Below the pieces are notes generated by a model. That model did no database searches. It was not told where the DNA came from and saw nothing but the letters and a program-made list of their open reading frames with translations. A stretch of DNA of 64,000 bases from Flavobacterium phragmitis (GTDB lineage: Bacteria > Bacteroidota > Bacteroidia > Flavobacteriales > Flavobacteriaceae), in contig NZ_FOMH01000014.1 of assembly GCF_900112575.1 (NCBI RefSeq), positions 1-64,000 of the forward strand. Direction: 5' to 3'. Shown in pieces: positions 33,857-42,489 of the stretch. A program made the translations under genes and the position numbers. Numbering within the stretch: the first letter of the stretch is position 1; each line of letters opens with the position of its first letter.

Positions 33857-34582
33857 ATGATGATGTTGTATAATGATAAATTTAAAACCGATTCTAACCG
33901 ATTAAAAAATTGGGATTATTCTAGTGAAGCTGTTTATTTTATCACGATAGTGACAAAAAACAGAGAATCAATTTTCGGAAATATTGAAGAAGATAAAATG
34001 ATTTTAAGTGAAAATGGACAGATTGTTGAAAGAGAACTTTTGAAATCGATTAAAATCAGAAAAAATTGGTTTTTCCATAACTGGATTATTATGCCAAATC
34101 ACATACATTTATTAATTGAAATTCAAAACGAAGATATTTCGACCGAAACGAATACGACGTCATGTATTGTAGAGGCGAATAGCGTTGCGTCTACATCCAG
34201 TATATCCGCAACAGAATGCAACGAATCTTTGTCGATAAACGTTGCGGAGACGCACTGCGGTGCGTCTCTACAAAACCAATCTGACGAAATCATAGATTCC
34301 AAATTATCCACAACGAATATAGTAGAGACGCACTGCAGTGCGTCTACATCCAGTATATCAACAAAGAAATGTAGCGAATCTAAATTTTCTCGAAAATCTA
34401 ATTCAATTTCATCCTTTGTAGCAATTTTTAAATCGATAACGACCAAACAGATAAACGGTACAGAATCAATTTGGCAAACCAATTATCACGATCATATTGT
34501 TAGAAATTACAAAACTTTTGAAAAGATTTACGATTATATTAAGCACAATCCAATATCTTGGGACACAGATTCTTTAAAATAA
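33857..34582 (+). CDS. REP-associated tyrosine transposase (RAYT, Y1_Tnp) with internal repeat insert
   Basis: 241 residues. The Y1 transposase core is split. The first part (about 1-97) has WDYSSEAVYFITIVTKNR and the metal-binding HUH-type motif in WIIMPNHIHLLIEI. The last part (about 190-241) has IWQTNYHDHIVRN, with the likely catalytic Tyr, and the family end YDYIKHNP. Between them lies a Ser/Thr/Glu-rich insert (about 102-180) encoded by three REP-like palindromes in the same frame. RAYTs cut and move REP sequences. All key residues are visible, so it may be active. The downstream peptidase gene starts 8 bases later. Confidence 0.9.
   Translation: MMMLYNDKFKTDSNRLKNWDYSSEAVYFITIVTKNRESIFGNIEEDKMILSENGQIVERELLKSIKIRKNWFFHNWIIMPNHIHLLIEIQNEDISTETNTTSCIVEANSVASTSSISATECNESLSINVAETHCGASLQNQSDEIIDSKLSTTNIVETHCSASTSSISTKKCSESKFSRKSNSISSFVAIFKSITTKQINGTESIWQTNYHDHIVRNYKTFEKIYDYIKHNPISWDTDSLK
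34169..34194. repeat. REP-like palindrome 1 inside the RAYT gene (degenerate)
   Basis: GTAGAGGCGAATAGCGTTGCGTCTAC has the ends of the palindrome at 34322 but a decayed centre. It is followed by ATCCAGTATATC, as is copy 3, so a unit larger than the palindrome was duplicated. Confidence 0.7.
34246..34270. repeat. REP-like palindrome 2 inside the RAYT gene
   Basis: GAGACGCACTG and CGGTGCGTCTC pair over 11 bases with one G-U type change. It lies between the other two copies and keeps the transposase reading frame open. Confidence 0.85.
34322..34347. repeat. REP-like palindrome 3 inside the RAYT gene
   Basis: GTAGAGACGCACTG and CAGTGCGTCTAC pair, apart from one extra GA on the left. Translation gives VETHCSAST, close to VEANSVAST and AETHCGASL from copies 1 and 2. 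Confidence 0.88.
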
Positions 34583-34590
34583 AATTTTCA

Positions 34591-36651
34591 ATGAAATATA
34601 TTTTCCTATTATTTACCAGTTTTATTTTTGCACAGCAAACACAGAATGTTGATTTCAAATCGGTTTCAGGGCAATTGTCTTTAAATTCAAAAGAAAAAAC
34701 AATTTCGGGTGCCGTCGATTTTCAATTTGAGGTTTTAAGGGATTGTGACACCATTTCGCTTGATGCTAAAAACATGGAATTTTCCAATGTGAAAATCAAT
34801 GACAAAGAAGTAACCATTCAAAATAACAATAAACAATTAAAATTGATTTCTCATTTTGAGAAAGGACAAAATCGTTTAACTTTCAATTATAAAACAAAGC
34901 CAAAACAAGCTTTATATTTTGTTGATATTGAAAATGATGAAGTTCAGATCTGGACACAAGGACAAGGAAGGTATACCAGCAATTGGTTTCCGAGTTTTGA
35001 TGATGTAAATGAGAAACTAATTTTCAATTTAGGAATTTCGTTTGATAAAGAATATCAGGTTGTGTCTAATGGACTTTTAAAAGAAAAAAAAGAAGATGGA
35101 AATCTAATTCATTGGCAGTACAAAATGGAAAAACCAATGAGTTCCTATTTGCTGATGTTGGCAATTGGAAAATTCGATAAAAAAGAATTTAAATCTAAAA
35201 GCAAAATTCCATTAGAGTATTATTACGAGCCAAAAGATTCCAATCGTTTTGAACCGACTTACCGTTACTCAAAGCGTATTTTTGATTTTCTGGAGAAGGA
35301 AATCGGAGTTAAATATCCTTGGCAGATTAATAGACAAATTCCAGTTCGTGATTTTTTGTATGCGGGAATGGAAAATACAACCGCGACACTTTTTGCGACT
35401 CGTTATGTGGTAGATTCAATTGGTTTCTGCGATCGAAATTATACTAATGTTGATGCCCATGAATTAGCACATCACTGGTTTGGAGATTTAATCACAGCAG
35501 AAAGTAGTACGCATCATTGGCTTCAGGAAGGATTTGCGACTTATTTTGCGTTATTGGCAGAAAAAGATATTTATGGAGAAGATTATTTTTATTCCAAATT
35601 ATACGATACTGCGCAGCAAATCAAATTTGCTTCGAGAACCGATACAATTCCGGTTTTAAATGCTAAAGCAAGTTCATTAACATTTTACGAAAAAGGAGCT
35701 TGGACTTTATTTGTTTTGCATGAATCTATTGGAGATAAAGCTTTTAAAAAGGCAATAAAAAGTTATTTGAACAAATATGCTTATAAAACCGTAAATACTC
35801 AGAATTTCTTCGATGAGATTAAAAAAGTATCTGATTTTGATTTGGATAAGTTTAAAAAGACATGGCTGGAATCAACAGTTTTTGATACACCGACGGCGAA
35901 TGCATTGCTGAGCAAGAATAAAGCCATTGAGAAAAGATTGGAAATCGATAAGTTAAAGAAAACACCCTTGGCTGAAAAAATAGATATTTTAAAAACTACT
36001 TTGGAATCTAATGTTTATCGTTCAGTAAAAGAAGCGATTGTAGACCAATTGGAAAATGAAAAATATGAAGCAAAGAAACCACTTTTACTTTTAGCATTGG
36101 AAACTAATGATATTCAGGTTCGTCAGAATATAGCGGAAACTATGACTAAAATCCCTGAAGACTTCAGAGCAAATTATGAAACTTTTTTGGATGATAAATC
36201 GTATCAAACTCAAGAAATAGCTTTGTATTGGCTTTGGAGAAATTTTCCGTCTCATAGAACTACTTATTTGGACAAATCTAGAAACTGGATTGGTTTTAAT
36301 GATTATAACCTGCGTACTTTATGGCTTTCGCTAGCATTATCAACGACAAATTACACTTCTGATCCCGAGCCTTTGATCAATGAATTAATCGCTTTTTCGT
36401 CTACTAAATATGAAGCGACAACAAGACAAAATGCTTTAGAAAAGTTGATTGCTTTTAAAATAATTAACGATCAGGTTTTGAGTAATTTAGTTGGAGCAAC
36501 GACGCATCATATGTGGCAGTTTTCAAAGTTTGGAAGAGATACCATTCGACTTTTATTAAAAAATCCTGAAATGCGTGCTTCATTTAATAGAATTTTGCCT
36601 AATTTGAACCCCGATGAACAATTTCAATTAGATCGTTTGTTGAAAGAGTAG
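34591..36651 (+). CDS. M1-family aminopeptidase, exported
   Basis: 686 residues from ATG 34591. That start gives a clean Sec signal peptide (MKYIFLLFTSFIFA) and avoids overlap with the transposase; the longer frame from 34558 adds only MGHRFFKIKFS. The N-terminal beta domain is followed by the substrate motif AGMENTTATLF (a GAMEN variant) and the zinc site HELAHHWFGD, with the third ligand Glu in WLQEGFATYF. The C-terminal helical repeats (about 470-680) are of HEAT type. It removes N-terminal residues from peptides in the periplasm or outside. Confidence 0.95.
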   Translation: MKYIFLLFTSFIFAQQTQNVDFKSVSGQLSLNSKEKTISGAVDFQFEVLRDCDTISLDAKNMEFSNVKINDKEVTIQNNNKQLKLISHFEKGQNRLTFNYKTKPKQALYFVDIENDEVQIWTQGQGRYTSNWFPSFDDVNEKLIFNLGISFDKEYQVVSNGLLKEKKEDGNLIHWQYKMEKPMSSYLLMLAIGKFDKKEFKSKSKIPLEYYYEPKDSNRFEPTYRYSKRIFDFLEKEIGVKYPWQINRQIPVRDFLYAGMENTTATLFATRYVVDSIGFCDRNYTNVDAHELAHHWFGDLITAESSTHHWLQEGFATYFALLAEKDIYGEDYFYSKLYDTAQQIKFASRTDTIPVLNAKASSLTFYEKGAWTLFVLHESIGDKAFKKAIKSYLNKYAYKTVNTQNFFDEIKKVSDFDLDKFKKTWLESTVFDTPTANALLSKNKAIEKRLEIDKLKKTPLAEKIDILKTTLESNVYRSVKEAIVDQLENEKYEAKKPLLLLALETNDIQVRQNIAETMTKIPEDFRANYETFLDDKSYQTQEIALYWLWRNFPSHRTTYLDKSRNWIGFNDYNLRTLWLSLALSTTNYTSDPEPLINELIAFSSTKYEATTRQNALEKLIAFKIINDQVLSNLVGATTHHMWQFSKFGRDTIRLLLKNPEMRASFNRILPNLNPDEQFQLDRLLKE

Positions 36652-36709
36652 AGCATAGAAAATAGAGCATAGAAAATAGAGTAAAGAGAATAGAGTAAAG
36701 AGAATAGAT
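36650..36709. repeat. Tandem repeat, two pairs of 14-base units
   Basis: AGAGCATAGAAAAT occurs twice, then AGAGTAAAGAGAAT twice, directly after the peptidase stop codon. TATATTCTATATTC downstream (36722-36735) is partly complementary. It is related to the ATAGAAC array at 29306. Confidence 0.75.
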
Positions 36710-36780
36710 TCAATAAAAGTTTATATTCTATATTCTTTTTTCTTGAATAAAAACCCAAAAATAAAACCTACATACATTTT

Positions 36781-37689
36781 ATGAGAGCATTGGTTATTTC
36801 AGGTGGTGGCAGTAAAGGTGCTTTTGCCGGTGGTGTTGCCCAGTATTTAATAGAAGAAAAAAAGCACGAATACGATTTGTTTTTAGGAACTTCAACTGGA
36901 AGTTTATTAATTCCGCATTTAGCTCTCGGTCATATTAAAAAAATACATTCTGTTTATACCAATGTTACGATGGCAAGTATTTTTAATATTTGTCCTTTTG
37001 TGGTTAAAAATAAAGATGGAGTTGACATAGTAACGATTAATCACTTTAATGTTTTGCGTCAGTTTTTTAAAGGAAAAAGAACTTTTGGAGAAAGTAAAGG
37101 ATTAAAGAAATACATACAGAATAATTTCTCTTTATCTGACTTCAACAAACTTAAAAAGCTGAAAACAGACGTTATTGTAACAGTAACTAATTTTACCAAA
37201 AACGAATCAGAATATAAATCGGTTAAAGATTGTACTTATGAGGAGTTTTGCGAGTGGTCTTGGATTTCCAGCAACTATGTTCCTTTTATGAGTCTGGTCG
37301 AAAAAAACAATTGTGAATATGGAGACGGAGGATTCTCAAGTTTGGTTCCAATACGTGAAGCAATCAACAGAGGTGCTACTGAAATTGATGTTATTGTTTT
37401 AGAAACAGAAGTAAATACAACAAAAACAGTTATTGGCAAAAACCCGTTTTCTCTAATGATTGACTTGTTTCGGATCGCTTTAGATCAGGTAGAAAAACAT
37501 GATATTGCTATAGGAAAACTTATGGCAACGAACAAGAATGTAAAACTTAATTTATATTACACTCCGATAAAATTAACCGATAACGCCTTGATTTTTAATA
37601 AGGATGTTATGAAGGAATGGTGGGAACAGGGTTATGAATATGCTCAGAATAAATCGGAAGTTATGAGTGATAACAAAATATTGATTTGA
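36781..37689 (+). CDS. Patatin-like phospholipase
   Basis: 302 residues, no signal peptide. The oxyanion loop SGGGSKGAFAGG (7-18), the nucleophile Ser in GTSTGS (about 39-44) and the Asp of the catalytic dyad in YGDGGFSS (about 179-186) are all present, so it should be an active serine lipase/acylhydrolase. The C-terminal third is not a recognised domain. Patatins can cleave membrane lipids in housekeeping or in defence. An HAD-type gene follows after 10 bases, so the two are probably one transcript. Confidence 0.92.
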   Translation: MRALVISGGGSKGAFAGGVAQYLIEEKKHEYDLFLGTSTGSLLIPHLALGHIKKIHSVYTNVTMASIFNICPFVVKNKDGVDIVTINHFNVLRQFFKGKRTFGESKGLKKYIQNNFSLSDFNKLKKLKTDVIVTVTNFTKNESEYKSVKDCTYEEFCEWSWISSNYVPFMSLVEKNNCEYGDGGFSSLVPIREAINRGATEIDVIVLETEVNTTKTVIGKNPFSLMIDLFRIALDQVEKHDIAIGKLMATNKNVKLNLYYTPIKLTDNALIFNKDVMKEWWEQGYEYAQNKSEVMSDNKILI

Positions 37690-37699
37690 GATTTATATT

Positions 37700-38134
37700 A
37701 TGATAATTTCCTTTGATCTTGACGATACTTTAATAGCAAATAATAAATTCGATTTAGAGAAAGTAAATGTATTTCAGAAGTTGCTTAAAATCGAAAGAAT
37801 AAGAAAAGGAACATTATTGTTGTTTAAAGAATTAAGAAGAAGAAAACATAAAATTTATATTTATACAACCTCTCATAGAAGTATATCAAGAATAAAGTGG
37901 ATATTCTATACTTATGGTATTTCTGTTGATTATATTATAAATCAACAGAAACACCATAAAAATATATCTAATAGGAATTTTTCTTGTTCAAAGTTTCCTC
38001 CCATGTTTAATATTGATGTTCATATAGATGATTCAATAGGAGTCGAAATTGAAGGTGAAAAGTTTGGTTTTAAAACTATCTTAATTTCTGATACAGATGA
38101 AGATTGGGGTCAGAAAATATTAAAATCAATCTAA
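37700..38134 (+). CDS. HAD-superfamily-like phosphatase
   Basis: 144 residues. Motif I is IISFDLDDTLIA (nucleophile D6, general acid D8). Motif II fits YIYTTSHRS, and motif III/IV fits NIDVHIDDSIG. There is no cap domain of note. It may dephosphorylate a small substrate. It has no signal peptide, lies 10 bases after the patatin gene and is probably its operon partner. The codon use is more AT-rich (many ATA and AGA codons) than in neighbouring housekeeping genes, which hints at transfer. Confidence 0.75.
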   Translation: MIISFDLDDTLIANNKFDLEKVNVFQKLLKIERIRKGTLLLFKELRRRKHKIYIYTTSHRSISRIKWIFYTYGISVDYIINQQKHHKNISNRNFSCSKFPPMFNIDVHIDDSIGVEIEGEKFGFKTILISDTDEDWGQKILKSI

Positions 38135-38142
38135 AAGTACGT

Positions 38143-38667
38143 TTAATACCAAAGTTCGGCCACTTCATTTTTAATAAAGCTCAAAGCAGCGTTACTTGGT
38201 GATTGTTTTTCTAATAAATCATTTAAAATTACTTCACGCAATTTATCGGCATTTTCTACTTTATCGCTCATTGCAGCCTTGCGAATCATTTGAATTGTTG
38301 CATTTTTAGCTGTCGCAATGATGGTCCAGCATTCTTCAGACATATAAATCTGCTGCGTTAAATTGTGTTCGAATTCTTGTTCTATTTGATCGATTAGAAA
38401 GTTTTCGTAATCGTGTTTGTTTTGTGAGATTGGAGAAACTCTAATTAGTAGTTTCGTTAAATTAATACGCTCTAAAAACAAAGTCATGCGCTCAAAAGCC
38501 TGCAGACGAATTGGAAGAGATTCTTTATGTGCTTGTTTATTTAGTAAAAAAGCACGTTTTCTATCGTTGTTCTTAATATGCAGTTCAAAAAAACGATAAG
38601 CTACAAATCCTGTAACTATTGCTGGCAAAGTATAACTAGCGAGTTCTATTATTTTGTTAAAATCCAT
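38143..38667 (-). CDS. Uncharacterised membrane-anchored protein
   Basis: 174 residues from ATG 38667 (MDFNKIIELASYTLPA). One N-terminal membrane segment (about 9-27) is followed by a helical cytoplasmic domain (RLQAFERMTLFLERINLTKL, MSEECWTIIATAKNATIQMI). I know this pattern only as a conserved unnamed family of Flavobacteria. The longer frame from 38736 is rejected: a TATTTTTG -7 box (38684-38691) lies within it and would begin transcription downstream of that codon. It faces the HAD gene and diverges from the transporter gene. Confidence 0.75.
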   Translation of the reverse strand: MDFNKIIELASYTLPAIVTGFVAYRFFELHIKNNDRKRAFLLNKQAHKESLPIRLQAFERMTLFLERINLTKLLIRVSPISQNKHDYENFLIDQIEQEFEHNLTQQIYMSEECWTIIATAKNATIQMIRKAAMSDKVENADKLREVILNDLLEKQSPSNAALSFIKNEVAELWY

Positions 38668-38683
38668 TGGTATAATTTTTAAG

Positions 38684-38691
38684 CAAAAATA
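38684..38691 (-). promoter_or_regulatory. -7 box deciding the start of the 174-residue gene
   Basis: TATTTTTG on the minus strand, 16 bases before the ATG at 38667. No TTG at standard spacing. Confidence 0.45.
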
Positions 38692-38791
38692 TACTTTTTG
38701 ACGAGAAATCCATTTTAAATTTGTGACAATAAACAAAAAGGAAACTGTACTTTTACGACTTGTTTTTTAAAGTTAGTGAAATATATTTTTA

Positions 38792-39559
38792 ATGGATTCA
38801 TACATAATACTTTTCCTTTGTTTGGCTGCTTTTGCCGCGGGATTTATTGATGCTATTGTTGGTGGTGGCGGATTAATTCAAACTCCAATGGGACTAATTT
38901 TATTGCCCAATCTTCCAGTTTCTACAGTTATTGGCACTCTAAAAATTCCAGCTTTTAGCGGTACTGCTTTTGCCGCTTTTCAGTATTTAAAAAAAGTGGT
39001 AATTCAGTGGAAATTATTAATCATAATGATGTGTTTGGCGGTTCCTTCTGCATTTTTAGGATCAACGGTTTTAACGCTTGTTAGTAATGATTTTATGAAA
39101 CCGCTTTTATTAGTTGTTTTATCGTTATTGTTTATTTATACGTATGCTAAGAAAAACTTTGGACAACACGTGGCTAAAGACCATTCTGAAATGACACAAA
39201 TAATTTATGCCGTTGTAATCAGTATAATTGTTGGTTTTTATGATGGATTTATCGGTCCAGGTACAGGAAGTTTTTTTGTAGTGGCTTTTATTGCACTTTT
39301 GGGTTTTGATTTTCTTCACGCTTCCGCTAATGCCAAAATGGTGAATTTGGCGACTAATTTTGGTTCGATTTGTTTATTTATGATGAAAGGTAAAATCATC
39401 TGGACAATTGCAATTCCAATGGCAATAAGCAACGGACTTGGAGGCTGGCTTGGCGCTAAACTGGCAATTAATAAAGGAAATGGTTTTATTCGAATTTTCT
39501 TTTTGATTGTGGTGGTTGGAACTTTGATTCGATTTGCTTATGATGTGTTTCTTAAATGA
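38792..39559 (+). CDS. TSUP-family (TauE/SafE) membrane transporter
   Basis: 255 residues with about seven or eight hydrophobic helices. The two half-repeats are visible: AGFIDAIVGGGGLIQTP in the first and GFYDGFIGPGTGSFFV in the second, the hallmark of TauE/SafE sulfite-exporter-like permeases. The family moves small anions such as sulfite, sulfoacetate or organic acids. The substrate is not deducible here. It is divergent from the preceding membrane protein and has no operon partner. Confidence 0.93.
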   Translation: MDSYIILFLCLAAFAAGFIDAIVGGGGLIQTPMGLILLPNLPVSTVIGTLKIPAFSGTAFAAFQYLKKVVIQWKLLIIMMCLAVPSAFLGSTVLTLVSNDFMKPLLLVVLSLLFIYTYAKKNFGQHVAKDHSEMTQIIYAVVISIIVGFYDGFIGPGTGSFFVVAFIALLGFDFLHASANAKMVNLATNFGSICLFMMKGKIIWTIAIPMAISNGLGGWLGAKLAINKGNGFIRIFFLIVVVGTLIRFAYDVFLK

Positions 39560-39675
39560 GATACTAAGATTCTGAGGCGCTAAGTTGCTAAGTTTTTTTT
39601 AGCAACCGTTCACCAAAACCATTAGCAATTCTAATTTGCAATTATTATATTTATTAAATAATTAAAACTATAATT

Positions 39676-39840
39676 ATGAATGAAATTATCGAAGATTCTC
39701 AAGATTTTTATGATGATTTGTCAGGTGATACCATTCTTAAAGAGCTTCAGAAAAGTGAGGATGATATAAGAAACGGTAGAACTATTTCTTTTTCCGAGTT
39801 TAAAGAAAAATTACAAAAGAAGTACAATATTAAAAATTGA
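39676..39840 (+). CDS. Orphan antitoxin-like small protein
   Basis: 54 residues, acidic then basic, starting at ATG 39676 after an AT-rich leader. The tail NGRTISFSEFKEKLQKKY resembles the C-terminus of small antitoxins that neutralise ParE/RelE-type toxins (typical form: GxxISxxEFKxK). Toxins of these modules normally start at or within the antitoxin stop. Here the downstream frame breaks after a few codons and a repeat element begins at about 39859. The toxin is therefore absent, and the gene may be a remnant or a solitary antitoxin. Confidence 0.55.
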   Translation: MNEIIEDSQDFYDDLSGDTILKELQKSEDDIRNGRTISFSEFKEKLQKKYNIKN

Positions 39841-39878
39841 TTTTTCGAATTATTTAAAGAAAGCCAATTGTTTAAATC

Positions 39879-39941
39879 TAGCCCCGATAGAGGCGATATC
39901 CTCGTAGTGGAGCGAAGAGATAAAGCCGAAAGCGGGAATCC
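39879..39941. repeat. Conserved Bacteroidota intergenic element (TAGCCCCGATAG...AGCGGGA)
   Basis: The block begins TAGCCCCGATAGAGGCGATA and ends GCCGAAAGCGGGAATCC. From memory, the same start and end with a variable centre occurs many times in Flavobacterium and related genomes, often misannotated as small proteins. GC content is clearly higher than the surroundings. CCCGATAG/AGCGGG and the centre (TCCTCGTAGTGGAGCGA) could pair as a small structured RNA. Function unknown. Confidence 0.6.
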
Positions 39942-40029
39942 TTGTTTGATAAAATGCCTATTCTTTGGCTTCAAAAAAAACTTAGAACCTTAGCATCTCA
40001 GTATCTTAGGAACTTTCTTTTTAAATTCT

Positions 40030-40037
40030 TAATTTTG
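40030..40037 (+). promoter_or_regulatory. -7 box for the UvrD-type helicase gene
   Basis: TAATTTTG matches the -7 consensus and ends 20 bases before the ATG at 40058. AAAAGGAG (40041-40048) lies between, an unusually good Shine-Dalgarno sequence for this organism. Confidence 0.5.
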
Positions 40038-40057
40038 CATAAAAGGAGAAAAATTAC

Positions 40058-42394
40058 ATGCAGAAATATATTGACCAGCTCAACGAAGCACAGAGAGCGC
40101 CTGTTTTAAAGAAAGACGGGCCAATGATTATTATTGCTGGTGCAGGTTCGGGAAAAACCCGTGTTTTAACAATTAGGATTGCGTATTTGATGGCTCAAGG
40201 AATTGATGCTTTCAATATTTTGTCGCTTACTTTTACCAATAAAGCGGCTCGTGAGATGAAACAAAGGATTTCGGATATTGTGGGAGCATCTGAAGCAAAA
40301 AATCTTTGGATGGGAACTTTTCACTCGATTTTTGCACGTATTCTTCGTGCAGAATCGGATCATTTAGGTTATCCTTCTAATTTTACTATTTACGATTCTC
40401 AAGACTCAGCGAGATTAATTTCTTCGATTATTAAGGAAATGCAGCTGGATCGTGATATTTACAAACCAAAACAAATTCTGGGGCGTATATCCAATTATAA
40501 GAACAGTTTGATTACGGTTAAAGCGTACTTTAATAATCCAGAATTGGTTGAAGCCGATGCAATGGCAAAAAGACCAAGATTAGGAGAAATTTATCAACAG
40601 TATGTGGAACGCTGTTTTAAAGCTGGAGCAATGGATTTTGATGATTTGTTGTTGAAAACCAACGAATTACTGAATCGTTTTCCGGAAGTTTTAGCTAAAT
40701 ATCAGGACCGTTTTCGTTATATTCTGGTTGATGAGTACCAAGATACGAACCACTCTCAGTATCTGATTGTTAGAGCTTTATCGGATAGATTTCAGAATAT
40801 TTGCGTGGTTGGGGATGATGCGCAGAGTATTTATGCTTTCCGTGGAGCGAATATCAATAATATTTTGAATTTTCAAAAAGATTATGAAGGGGTAATAATG
40901 TTTCGTTTGGAGCAGAATTACCGTTCGACGCGAAATATCGTGGAAGCGGCGAATACTGTAATGGAACATAATAAAACCAAACTGGATAAAGTAGTTTGGA
41001 CGGCTAACGAATTTGGACCAAAAATTAAAGTCCACCGAAGTTTGACAGATGCTGAAGAAGGCCGTTTTGTTGCGAGCACCATTTTTGAGCAGAAAATGCA
41101 GCACCAGTTGCATAATGGTTCTTTTGCAATTTTGTATCGTACCAATGCGCAGTCGCGTGCGATGGAGGACGCTTTGAGGAAACGTGATATTCCATATCGA
41201 ATTTATGGCGGATTATCTTTCTATCAACGTAAAGAAATTAAAGACGTTTTGTGTTACTTACGTTTGGTTTTAAATCCGAAAGATGAGGAAGCGCTAATTC
41301 GTGTAATTAATTATCCAGCCCGTGGAATTGGAGATACAACTGTCGAAAAATTAACTATTGCGGCTAACCATTACAAACGTTCGATTTGGGAAGTAATGGT
41401 GAATATTGATAAAATCGACCTGAAATTAAATGCTGGAACAAAAAACAAATTGAAAGATTTTGTGACGATGATTCAGAGTTTTCAGGTAATTGATCAAAAT
41501 CAGGATGCCTTTTATATTACGGATCATGTTGCCAAGAAAACCGGTTTGGTTCAGGAATTGAAAAAAGATGCGACTCCTGAAGGAATGGCAAAGATTCAGA
41601 ACATCGAAGAACTTTTGAACGGTATTAAAGACTTTACTGAAGGACAAAGAGAAATTGACGGAGCTAGAGGTGCGCTTTCTGAGTTTATGGAAGATGTAGC
41701 CTTAGCAACAGATTTAGATAAAGATACCAATGATGATGATCGCGTGGCTTTGATGACAATTCACTTGGCAAAAGGATTGGAGTTTCCACACGTTTTTGTG
41801 GTAGGAATGGAAGAAGATTTATTTCCGAGTGCCATGAGTATGAGTACAAGAAGTGAATTGGAAGAAGAGCGTCGATTATTTTATGTTGCTTTAACAAGAG
41901 CTGAACATCAGGCTTATTTGACTTATGCACAATCACGTTACCGTTGGGGAAAACTAACAGATAGTGAACCTTCTAGATTTATTGAGGAAATCGAAGATCA
42001 GTATTTGGAATATCTAACTCCTGCAGAAACCAATTACCGTTATAAGTCGCCAATTGATGGAGATATTTTTGGAGATGTAGATAAATCTAAATTGAGATTA
42101 AACAAACCTGTTGCAGGAACTCCTCCTAAAAATGTTACCGATAATAGTCCGAAACCGGATCTTAATATTAGAAAACTAAAACCTGTTACAGGAACTAATC
42201 CAAATGCAAGTGGTGCAAATTTATTTGACAACAAATTGACAATCGGAAATATTGTAATGCACGAACGTTTTGGAAAAGGTGAAGTTATTAATATGGAAGG
42301 TGTTGGTGCAGATAGAAAAGCAGAAATAAAATTTGAAGTAGGGGGAATTAAGAAATTGCTTTTAAGATTTGCTAAATTAGATATCGTTGGATAA
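40058..42394 (+). CDS. pcrA: UvrD/PcrA-type DNA helicase
   Basis: 778 residues, superfamily 1A 3'-5' helicase used in excision repair and removal of obstacles from DNA. Motif I is IIAGAGSGKTRVL (26-38). Later come TFTNKAAREMKQR, the Walker B VDEYQDTNHSQY, motif III VVGDDAQSIYAFRGA, EQNYRST and the C-terminal LMTIHLAKGLEFPHVF and FYVALTRAE. The C-terminal extension (about 650-778) ends in a small SH3-like module (GNIVMHERFGKGEVINMEGV), as in PcrA/UvrD of this phylum. Complete and probably monocistronic. Confidence 0.97.
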   Translation: MQKYIDQLNEAQRAPVLKKDGPMIIIAGAGSGKTRVLTIRIAYLMAQGIDAFNILSLTFTNKAAREMKQRISDIVGASEAKNLWMGTFHSIFARILRAESDHLGYPSNFTIYDSQDSARLISSIIKEMQLDRDIYKPKQILGRISNYKNSLITVKAYFNNPELVEADAMAKRPRLGEIYQQYVERCFKAGAMDFDDLLLKTNELLNRFPEVLAKYQDRFRYILVDEYQDTNHSQYLIVRALSDRFQNICVVGDDAQSIYAFRGANINNILNFQKDYEGVIMFRLEQNYRSTRNIVEAANTVMEHNKTKLDKVVWTANEFGPKIKVHRSLTDAEEGRFVASTIFEQKMQHQLHNGSFAILYRTNAQSRAMEDALRKRDIPYRIYGGLSFYQRKEIKDVLCYLRLVLNPKDEEALIRVINYPARGIGDTTVEKLTIAANHYKRSIWEVMVNIDKIDLKLNAGTKNKLKDFVTMIQSFQVIDQNQDAFYITDHVAKKTGLVQELKKDATPEGMAKIQNIEELLNGIKDFTEGQREIDGARGALSEFMEDVALATDLDKDTNDDDRVALMTIHLAKGLEFPHVFVVGMEEDLFPSAMSMSTRSELEEERRLFYVALTRAEHQAYLTYAQSRYRWGKLTDSEPSRFIEEIEDQYLEYLTPAETNYRYKSPIDGDIFGDVDKSKLRLNKPVAGTPPKNVTDNSPKPDLNIRKLKPVTGTNPNASGANLFDNKLTIGNIVMHERFGKGEVINMEGVGADRKAEIKFEVGGIKKLLLRFAKLDIVG

Positions 42395-42489
42395 TTGTTT
42401 TAATTATTAGGCGATAAATATGAAATATGAAATTTTAAAAGTGTAATGTTTTTAACTCAAAACAAACCTAACTTTAAATAAAAAACAAA

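Larger units (their letters stand above)
39564..40009. repeat. Segment bounded by 28-base imperfect inverted repeats
   Basis: CTAAGATTCTGAGGCGCTAA... at 39564-39591 matches the reverse complement of 39982-40009 at 23 of 28 positions. Between them are an orphan antitoxin-like gene and a conserved repeat element. The arms belong to a simple-repeat family spread between Flavobacterium genes, so they may be ordinary intergenic repeats rather than the ends of a mobile cassette. Confidence 0.5.

Noticed and set aside
36781..38134. CBASS-type defence operon
   Set aside because: A patatin is present but there is no CD-NTase or other nucleotide cyclase beside it.
39747..39974. Open frame of 75 codons on the minus strand
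   Set aside because: It crosses the antitoxin-like gene and the conserved repeat element, which often yields false small proteins.
40778..41145. Two overlapping open frames antisense to the UvrD-type helicase
   Set aside because: Shadows; the helicase frame is complete and conserved.
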